Shown here: positions 1 to 5,331 of the stretch, in pieces
Layout of the letters: the number at the start of each line of letters is the position of its first letter
How positions within the stretch are numbered: the stretch's first letter is position 1
Assembly (NCBI GenBank): GCA_964551815.1
Contig: CAZKEL010000081.1
Coordinates: 1 to 6,775, forward strand
Direction of reading: 5' to 3'
Length of the DNA: 6,775 bases
Origin: D37C17 sp964551815
GTDB taxonomy: Bacteria > Fidelibacterota > Marinisomatia > SCGC-AAA003-L08 > D37C17
Position numbers and translations under genes: made by a program
The notes under the pieces: generated by a model
Told to the model about the DNA's origin: nothing
The model's database searches: none
The model's input: the letters and a program-made list of their open reading frames with translations, nothing else

Positions 1-46
1 TATTTTGACTTTAATTTATCACAAGGTGGGGATAAGGTCTGTAAAT

Positions 47-76
47 TTGACGCTTTGTTACGCATTGATACTTTTT
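47..76 (+). promoter_or_regulatory. possible promoter of the dockerin-lipase gene
   Basis: TTG at 47-49, 19 bases, then TACTTTTT at 69-76 fits the Bacteroidetes-type pattern (TTG, about 19 bases, TAnnTTTG) except for the final base. Read as a sigma-70 promoter, TTGACG at 47-52 is a good -35, but the nearest -10-like hexamer (GATACT, 67-72) is only 14 bases away. It lies about 65 bases ahead of the preferred start codon. Short AT-rich motifs like this arise by chance, so support is weak. Confidence 0.25.
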
Positions 77-126
77 TATTTCAAAAGGAGGATGTAAATT
101 TCAAAGATATATTTCAAACTTAAGTG

Positions 127-131
127 AGGAG
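127..131 (+). promoter_or_regulatory. ribosome binding site that decides the lipase start
   Basis: AGGAG at 127-131 is 10 bases ahead of GTG 142. It lies inside the reading frame if GTG 124 is used instead, and GTG 124 has no purine-rich motif at a useful distance. This favours GTG 142, which also puts the signal peptide directly at the N-terminus. Confidence 0.55.
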
Positions 132-141
132 TACCCCTATA

Positions 142-1518
142 GTGAAACCATATCTGCTGAGTGTAATAATACTTTTTTCTCTCTGTCTGGGAGCAAGAGG
201 AGATCTGCTTTCCACCCAAATTCTGGACACTCGCAATATCACAAACAATCAGGCTTTTATTGATAATGAACTTAGTCAAATCGTCTCCGATCAATTCTCG
301 TTAGAACCAGTTAAATACGGGTTCTGGCTCTATAAAATCACTTATGAAACCATTGATATTCATGGAAATGCTCATATAGCTTCAGGATCTGTTTCCTTCC
401 CCAGAGTGGACTGGCCTCAGTTACCCGGAGAAGAAGCATTCCCAATCCTCTCTTACCAACACGGAACCGTTATCGAAAAATCATCCGTTACTTCAGTTAA
501 TGGGGAGTGGATACTCAATGCTATCCTTACCGGTGCTGGGTATGTCTATGTAGAACCAGATTATCTTGGGCTGGGAGACTCTGAAGGTAGGCATCCCTAT
601 CAATTAGCAGAACCGTACGGAACTGCGGTTGTTGATATGCTGAGAGCAACCCGTCAGCTGGATGAACAAAGGGATGATCTTAAATTAAATGATCAGTTAT
701 TTCTTGCGGGATATTCCGAAGGTGGTTATGCCACCATGGCGGTGCAGAAAATCATTGAAAGGGACTACGCAGATGAATTTTCCATAACCATTTCATTTCC
801 CATGGCAGGGGCTTATTCCATGTCCGGAATTATGACAGATGTCATGCTTGCCTATGCCTCTTACGGACAACCCTTTTACTTTCCCTATGTATTATTTTCA
901 TACATTGAATCTTATCCTGTTTTAGGCTCACATGAAGAGTATCTTGTCCCTGAGTATTTGTTTTTGTATGATATGTTTGACGGATATCATTCCAGCGGGG
1001 AAATAAATGCAGCCATGCCATCCATACCCATCACCATAATGAAACCGGACTCAGTACAATCCTTTCAGGATAATTTGAATCATCCTCTCAGAAATGCCCT
1101 GCAAGAAAATGATTTGTTTGACTGGCATCCTGTAGCACCTATGCACCTCTTTCATGGATTAGGAGATGAACTGGTTCCCTATGAAAATTCCCAGCTTGCC
1201 TATGATACTTTTCTCGCAAACGGTGCAGATAATGTCCAATTAGAATTGATTCCGGCAGATTGGGGAGGTCATTCAGAAGTAGCGCCATTTGCCCTATTCG
1301 GTGCTCATGAAATTGCCAAAGATATTCAGATGATAAACCCCCTGGGCGATGTAAATCAGGATATGGCATTTAATATATTAGATTTAGTGAGAACTACTTA
1401 TATCATTTTACACGGACATGAAAACACCTATGAAGTCTGGGCTGCCGATGTAAATAAGGATGATAATATTAACATTCAGGATATCATTCTCATTGTTGAA
1501 TTAGCCCTTAATAATTAG
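142..1518 (+). CDS. secreted alpha/beta-hydrolase (lipase/esterase-like) with C-terminal type I dockerin
   Basis: A 458-residue protein predicted to be exported and to hydrolyse an ester; the substrate cannot be told. Residues 1-20 form a signal peptide (Lys2, hydrophobic core, probable cut after Ala-Arg-Gly). The hydrolase core resembles secretory lipases (LIP family): YQHGT at 105-109 (likely oxyanion region), PDYLGLGDSEG at 139-149, nucleophile elbow GYSEGG with Ser192, acid in GLGDELVP (Asp342) and His377 in GGHSE. Residues 230-330 probably form a cap. From about 402 to the end is a dockerin with two calcium loops: first ligands Asp403, Asn405, Asp407, Asn411, Asp414; the second starts ADVNKDD and has the same spacing. 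GTG 124 would add six residues and lacks a ribosome binding site. The gene stands alone, 411 bases ahead of the rib operon. The hydrolase fold and dockerin are clear; 'lipase' rather than esterase or peptidase is inferred. Confidence 0.85.
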   Translation: MKPYLLSVIILFSLCLGARGDLLSTQILDTRNITNNQAFIDNELSQIVSDQFSLEPVKYGFWLYKITYETIDIHGNAHIASGSVSFPRVDWPQLPGEEAFPILSYQHGTVIEKSSVTSVNGEWILNAILTGAGYVYVEPDYLGLGDSEGRHPYQLAEPYGTAVVDMLRATRQLDEQRDDLKLNDQLFLAGYSEGGYATMAVQKIIERDYADEFSITISFPMAGAYSMSGIMTDVMLAYASYGQPFYFPYVLFSYIESYPVLGSHEEYLVPEYLFLYDMFDGYHSSGEINAAMPSIPITIMKPDSVQSFQDNLNHPLRNALQENDLFDWHPVAPMHLFHGLGDELVPYENSQLAYDTFLANGADNVQLELIPADWGGHSEVAPFALFGAHEIAKDIQMINPLGDVNQDMAFNILDLVRTTYIILHGHENTYEVWAADVNKDDNINIQDIILIVELALNN

Positions 1519-1567
1519 TCAATTCTTTACCTTTTAGTCATTAGCTTTTTGCTATTGATAATTTCCT

Positions 1568-1605
1568 CCCGGCTCAAGGGTGTTACATTTGTAGTGTAAC
1601 CCGGG
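1568..1605. repeat. imperfect stem-loop after the lipase gene
   Basis: GTTACA (1582-1587) pairs with TGTAAC (1595-1600) around a 7-base loop. The stem is extended by GG/CC across a bulged T (1579-1581 with 1601-1602). Alternatively CCCGG (1568-1572) pairs with CCGGG (1601-1605), which encloses the inner stem but leaves an unpaired stretch on the left arm. It lies 50-87 bases past the lipase stop. No T run follows directly, only TTTCC and then the pyrimidine-rich repeat, so a rho-independent terminator is possible but not typical. It could equally be a remnant of a dispersed intergenic repeat. Confidence 0.45.
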
Positions 1606-1610
1606 TTTCC

Positions 1611-1913
1611 GATTCCTCTTTCCCTTCTCCTTTCTCCTTTTTCCCTTCTCACCGCCAGTAGGCGGGCNNNNNNNNNNNNNNNNNNNNNNNNNNNNNNNNN
1701 NNNNNNNNNNNNNNNNNNNNNNNNNNNNNNNNNNNNNNNNNNNNNNNNNNNNNNNNNNNNNNNNNNNCCTTTTTCCCTTCTCACCGCCAGTAGGCGGGCC
1801 ATCGGCTGATTCCTTTCTCCTTTCTCCCTTCTCCTTTCTCCCTTTTTCCCTTTTCACCGCCAGTAGGCGGGCCATCGGCTGATTCCTTTCTCCTTTCTCC
1901 TTTTTCCTTCCTT
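1611..1913. repeat. tandem repeat of C/T tracts and a CCGCC-AGTA-GGCGG hairpin, interrupted by a gap
   Basis: Each unit reads GATTCC, a pure C/T tract of roughly 35-45 bases built from TTTCTCC-like steps, the hairpin CCGCC-AGTA-GGCGG, then a GCCATCGGCT tail. One unit is complete (1808-1880, 73 bases). A first unit (1611-1667) runs into the gap, 1768-1807 is the end of another, and 1881-1913 is a final partial unit with no hairpin. Hairpins are at 1652-1665, 1784-1797 and 1857-1870; the last two are 73 bases apart. Uninterrupted pyrimidine runs are 1613-1650, 1810-1855 and 1883-1913. True copy number is unknown because the assembly breaks inside the array. The array ends about 16 bases before ribD and so probably lies in its leader. 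Confidence 0.9.
1668..1767. other. assembly gap of 100 Ns
   Basis: Exactly 100 Ns, the usual placeholder for a gap of unknown length. Both flanks are the same repeat, so the gap most likely stands for unresolved tandem copies. Its real length and content, including any rib promoter or riboswitch, cannot be judged here. Confidence 0.97.
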
Positions 1914-1929
1914 AAATTTACCGGTAGAA

Positions 1930-3021
1930 ATGGAAACCATTTTAACAACGGACATACATGAGATTTTCATGTCCCGTGCTTTGGAACTCGCCAAGCAGGG
2001 AAGAGGAAAAGTTTCACCTAACCCTTTAGTGGGGTGCGTGTTAGTAAAAGAAGGTGAAATTATTGGTGAAGGATATCATGAAAAGTTTGGTGGTGCCCAT
2101 GCAGAGGTGAATGCTTTGCGGAATTCCCGGCAGGACCCTGTTGATGCCACTGCCTATATCAATCTGGAACCCTGCTGTTTTATGGGAAAAACACCTCCCT
2201 GCACTGACACACTCATTCAAAATGGTATTGCAGAAGTATATATCGGTATACTCGATCCCAATCCAAAGGTGAGTGGAAAGGGGGTTGAAGCATTGGAAAA
2301 GGCAAATGTGGTTGTCCATGTAGGCGTTGGGGAAGAAGATGCGCGAGAATTAAACCGACCCTTTGAAAAATGGATAACGACCAATATGCCCTTGGTTACT
2401 GCCAAAGTTGCACAAACACCTGCAGGATTCATGGGAGTGGACTCAGATCATTCTGTATGGCTTACGGGTGAGACGGCAGGCAGACATACTCACCAACTTA
2501 GAGCAGAAGCAGATGCCATACTCATTGGACGGCAGACCGCTATGGTAGATGATCCCGCTCTAACGGTTCTTCATGTCCCCGGGGAAAACCCTAAAAGGGT
2601 CATCCTGGATTCCAACCGTACGCTTCCATTGACTCTAAATATGTTTCATGACAGGAAAGCTGATAATATTGTATTTTGCTCCGAGAAACGGTTTGACAGA
2701 AACAAAACCCATTTCTGTGAGTACATCCCTGCTCCGGAGACAGAAAATGGGTTATCCATTCCACATATTGTCAGGACACTTGGAGAAGAAAATATTACCA
2801 GTCTGCTGGTAGAAGGAGGGCAGAGAGTACTGCAATCCTTTATTGATGCAGACTGCATTGACAGGATGGTGATTTATACTGCTGCAAACGAATTAGAAAA
2901 AGCCGAATTGAAAAATCCACTTAATATCCCGGAAAACTGGGTAGTGACTGATGAAGACTTTTTAGGAGAAGATAGAGTTATTATTGCCGAAAAAGGAGTT
3001 AAATGTTTACAGGAATTGTAG
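1930..3021 (+). CDS. ribD: bifunctional RibD: pyrimidine deaminase / uracil reductase of riboflavin synthesis
   Basis: Cytosolic, 363 residues, normal family length. It deaminates the pyrimidine made from GTP by RibA, then reduces the ribosyl side chain with NADPH. Deaminase domain (about 10-150): SPNPLVG with Asn31, His50, zinc ligands His57, Cys82 and Cys91, and catalytic Glu59 in HAEVNA. These match Bacillus RibG His49/Glu51/Cys74/Cys83 with a constant offset of 8. Reductase domain (about 154-363): Lys159, Asp207 (DDPALT) and VEGG with Glu295, equivalent to Bacillus Lys151, Asp199 and Glu290. Two oddities: the motif usually read EPCSHxGKTPPC is EPCCFMGKTPPC, so Phe84 replaces His; and the usual SLDG after the reductase Lys is TPAG (Ala165 for Asp). 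ATG 1930 has no clear ribosome binding site. ATG 1969 (codon 14) is possible but would remove the start of a conserved helix. First gene of the operon; its end overlaps ribE by 19 bases. Confidence 0.95.
   Translation: METILTTDIHEIFMSRALELAKQGRGKVSPNPLVGCVLVKEGEIIGEGYHEKFGGAHAEVNALRNSRQDPVDATAYINLEPCCFMGKTPPCTDTLIQNGIAEVYIGILDPNPKVSGKGVEALEKANVVVHVGVGEEDARELNRPFEKWITTNMPLVTAKVAQTPAGFMGVDSDHSVWLTGETAGRHTHQLRAEADAILIGRQTAMVDDPALTVLHVPGENPKRVILDSNRTLPLTLNMFHDRKADNIVFCSEKRFDRNKTHFCEYIPAPETENGLSIPHIVRTLGEENITSLLVEGGQRVLQSFIDADCIDRMVIYTAANELEKAELKNPLNIPENWVVTDEDFLGEDRVIIAEKGVKCLQEL
2993..2998 (+). promoter_or_regulatory. ribosome binding site of ribE inside the ribD end
   Basis: AAGGAG lies 4 bases ahead of ATG 3003 and within the ribD coding sequence, which supports that start and coupled translation of ribD and ribE. 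Confidence 0.65.
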
Positions 3022-3659
3022 AAGAATTAGCCTCAGTTGTCTCTATTGAGCAAAATGACAAAAGCATGCGTTTCACCCTCGCCGCCAATACGGTTATGGA
3101 TGATTTAAAAATTGGTGACAGCATATCTGTAAATGGGGTATGTCTCACCGTCACTGAAAGAACAGAATCGGAGTTTTGTCTTGATCTGGTACCTGAAACT
3201 TTAGATAAATCTAATCTGGGTGAGCTAAAGGAAAACGACATGGTAAATCTGGAGCGTGCTTTGAAACTCTCAGACCGGCTGGGAGGGCATATTCTTCAGG
3301 GGCATGTGGAAACCATCGGCGTCATTTTGGAAAAGCAGGAGTTGGATGACGGAGCGGTACTGCTTGTGGGGCTTGATCCTGAATGGATGCGCTATTGCAT
3401 TGCCAAGGGTTCTATCGCATTAGACGGTGTTTCTCTTACTATTGCAAAAATAGAGGGAAATATTATAGAAATTGCTCTCATTCCCCATACCCTTGAGAAC
3501 ACTACTTTAGGGAGGAAAAACAAATCAGATACCTTAAATGTGGAAACAGATATAATCGGAAAATATATAGACAGACTATTAGGGTTTGAAGATGAAGATG
3601 CCGCTAAAGATGCAGAAATTTTACAAGCAATCAGACATGTGCAATATGGAGAAAGCTGA
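3003..3659 (+). CDS. ribE: riboflavin synthase, alpha subunit type
   Basis: Converts two molecules of 6,7-dimethyl-8-ribityllumazine into riboflavin plus the pyrimidine that RibH reuses; cytosolic, normally a trimer. 218 residues, close to family length (about 200-215) with a short charged C-terminal tail. It opens with the hallmark MFTGIVEE. The two lumazine-binding barrels are visible as an internal repeat with an offset of 97 residues: NGVCLT (44-49) matches DGVSLT (141-146), and PETL (64-67) matches PHTL (161-164). GGHILQGH carries His96 and His101, the conserved linker histidines. No key residue appears missing. The start overlaps the ribD end by 19 bases, and the end overlaps ribBA by 14 bases if ribBA starts at 3646. 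Identification is firm. Confidence 0.96.
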   Translation: MFTGIVEELASVVSIEQNDKSMRFTLAANTVMDDLKIGDSISVNGVCLTVTERTESEFCLDLVPETLDKSNLGELKENDMVNLERALKLSDRLGGHILQGHVETIGVILEKQELDDGAVLLVGLDPEWMRYCIAKGSIALDGVSLTIAKIEGNIIEIALIPHTLENTTLGRKNKSDTLNVETDIIGKYIDRLLGFEDEDAAKDAEILQAIRHVQYGES

Positions 3660-4863
3660 AACAAAGCTTCAGATAGAAGAAGCCATTCACCATTTTAAGG
3701 AGGGTGGAATGGTAATTGTAGTGGACGATGAAGATCGGGAGAATGAAGGAGATTTCATTGTAGCAGCGGAGAAAGCCACTCCTCAGGACATCAATTTCAT
3801 GATGAAAGAGGGCAGAGGGCTTATTTGTATGGCTATTCCGTCCTTATTTTCCCGGCGACTTAAACTTGATCCAATGGTTCCTGAAAATACCTCTGCCCAT
3901 CATACAAATTTCACCGTTAGCGTGGATGCAGTGGAAAATACTACTACAGGAATATCTGCCATGGATCGCTGGCAGACGGTACAGGTAATATTAGACGAAA
4001 AGTCCTCCCCCAATGATTTAGCCCGACCGGGACATATGTTTCCCCTTACTGCAAAAGACGGTGGAGTTCTGCAGAGAGCAGGCCATACAGAAGCTGCCAT
4101 GGACTTAGCTATTATGGCTGGCTTAAAACCATCCTCTCTGTTGGTTGAAATTATAGATGAAGACGGCTCTATGGCCCGTATGCCCCAACTGACGGAAATG
4201 GCGGAAAAACATAGTCTGCCCCTCATAACCATTGCTGATCTCATAGAATATCGCCGGAAGCATGAAAAGCTGGTAGAGGAACTTTCTAATATTTCCCTGC
4301 CCAATAAATATGGTTCTTTTCAATTACGCTTATTTGAAGATAAAATACATGGGGATCATCATGTAGCTTTAACTAAGGGAGACATTCAACCTGAAGACGA
4401 AGTATTGGTGCGGGTGCATTCTCAATGTCTTACAGGAGATATATTCGGTTCTCTACGCTGTGATTGTGGTGACCAGTTAAATTCTGCCTTAGATAGAATC
4501 GAAAAAGAAGGAATGGGCGTTCTGATATATCTGCGGCAGGAAGGCAGAGGCATCGGACTGAAAAATAAAATTCTCGCCTATAAACTTCAGGATGAAGGAT
4601 TGGACACGGTGGAAGCCAACCATAAATTAGGTTTCCCGGCAGACTTACGGGAGTACGGTATTGGTGCACAAATCATTCGGGAATGCGGTGTTCGTAAAAT
4701 GAAACTATTGACCAACAATCCCAGAAAAATTATAGGGTTAGAAGGTTATGGATTAGAAGTAGTTGGCAGAGAGCCGATTGAATTTGAGTCCAATGCCATC
4801 AATAAAAAGTACCTGCAGACCAAACGGGATAAACTTGGACATTTCATTCTCAATGAGGAGTAA
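3646..4863 (+). CDS. ribBA: RibBA: 3,4-dihydroxy-2-butanone 4-phosphate synthase / GTP cyclohydrolase II fusion
   Basis: It supplies both precursors of riboflavin: the four-carbon unit from ribulose 5-phosphate (RibB half) and the diaminopyrimidine from GTP (RibA half). 405 residues from ATG 3646, the usual size of a complete RibBA (Bacillus RibA is about 400). RibB half (about 1-203): acidic loop DDEDRENEGD at 27-36, GLIC, RPGH at 127-130, His147 in RAGHTEA and Glu168, spaced 21 apart as are E. coli RibB His152 and Glu173. RibA half (about 206-405): zinc ligands Cys261, Cys272 and Cys274 (C-x10-C-x-C), RQEGRGIGL at 297-305, Tyr312 and Arg335. These match E. coli RibA Cys54/65/67, Tyr105 and Arg128 with a constant offset of 207, so both halves look active. 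Earlier in-frame ATGs (3586, 3637) would add residues unlike the family and overlap ribE further. No clear ribosome binding site; translation is probably coupled to ribE. Confidence 0.95.
   Translation: MEKAETKLQIEEAIHHFKEGGMVIVVDDEDRENEGDFIVAAEKATPQDINFMMKEGRGLICMAIPSLFSRRLKLDPMVPENTSAHHTNFTVSVDAVENTTTGISAMDRWQTVQVILDEKSSPNDLARPGHMFPLTAKDGGVLQRAGHTEAAMDLAIMAGLKPSSLLVEIIDEDGSMARMPQLTEMAEKHSLPLITIADLIEYRRKHEKLVEELSNISLPNKYGSFQLRLFEDKIHGDHHVALTKGDIQPEDEVLVRVHSQCLTGDIFGSLRCDCGDQLNSALDRIEKEGMGVLIYLRQEGRGIGLKNKILAYKLQDEGLDTVEANHKLGFPADLREYGIGAQIIRECGVRKMKLLTNNPRKIIGLEGYGLEVVGREPIEFESNAINKKYLQTKRDKLGHFILNEE
4856..4860 (+). promoter_or_regulatory. ribosome binding site of ribH
   Basis: AGGAG in the last codons of ribBA, 9 bases ahead of ATG 4870. 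It favours ATG 4870 over the adjacent in-frame TTG 4867. Confidence 0.65.
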
Positions 4864-4869
4864 GGGTTG

Positions 4870-5331
4870 ATGGCTGCCATATCCGTCAAAGATATAAAAA
4901 TTTCTATTGTTCTCAGCGAATTTAACTTACCGGTAACTGAAAATTTATTAAAAGGTGCTGAGGATGCCTTTACAGAATCAGCGGGGAAAAAAGAAAATTT
5001 GAAAGTGTATAGAGTGCCAGGAGCTTTTGAGATTCCCCCGGTCATAAGTCAAATATTAAAACACCAACAACAGGAGGCCGTTATTGCCCTGGGTGCTGTA
5101 ATCAGAGGAGATACCCCCCATTTTGATTTTATCTCCGGTGAATCTGCTCGGGGTTTAGCCCGCCTGGGCCTTAATGCAAACATCCCGGTCATCAATGGGA
5201 TTATCACGACTAATTCTGCCCGTCAAGCCTATGAACGCTCCCGATCTGATAAAAAAAATAAGGGCAGGGAAGCAATGCTGGCAGCCTTGCAAACCATTGC
5301 AGTATATCGGGATATCCAAAAACCTGCTTAG
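4870..5331 (+). CDS. ribH: 6,7-dimethyl-8-ribityllumazine synthase (RibH)
   Basis: Condenses 5-amino-6-ribitylaminouracil with 3,4-dihydroxy-2-butanone 4-phosphate to give lumazine, the substrate of RibE. 153 residues, normal length; family members assemble into pentamers or 60-subunit shells. Visible motifs: SEFNLPVT near residue 17 (substrate-stacking Phe-Asn; the residue before Phe is Glu where Arg or Lys is common), VPGAFEIP, GAVIRGDTPHFDF with catalytic His84, and ITTN. The phosphate-binding Arg123 and Lys131 are spaced from His84 exactly as Bacillus Arg127 and Lys135 are from His88. Between them the common GTKAG is replaced by more charged residues (RSDKK). It starts 6 bases after the ribBA stop. 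Its TAG stop shares its last base with the GTG start of the next gene. Identification is firm. Confidence 0.95.
   Translation: MAAISVKDIKISIVLSEFNLPVTENLLKGAEDAFTESAGKKENLKVYRVPGAFEIPPVISQILKHQQQEAVIALGAVIRGDTPHFDFISGESARGLARLGLNANIPVINGIITTNSARQAYERSRSDKKNKGREAMLAALQTIAVYRDIQKPA

Noticed and set aside
124..141. GTG 124 as the lipase start
   Set aside because: No ribosome binding site at a useful distance, and it would put a poor six-residue extension before a well-formed signal peptide; AGGAG 127-131 serves GTG 142.
1542..1554. TAGC-TTTTT-GCTA as a terminator of the lipase gene
   Set aside because: The stem is only four base pairs and no T run follows it.
1652..1870. CRISPR array
   Set aside because: The hairpins recur, but the sequence between them is the same C/T tract in each unit, not unique spacers, and no cas genes are seen.
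1527..1875. Two minus-strand reading frames across the repeat array
   Set aside because: They run through the 100-N gap and translate low-complexity Lys/Arg/Glu-rich repeats of the purine strand; they have no family resemblance and are by-products of the repeat.
3900..4304. 134-codon minus-strand frame inside ribBA
   Set aside because: Antisense shadow of a fully conserved enzyme region; no ribosome binding site or known motif.
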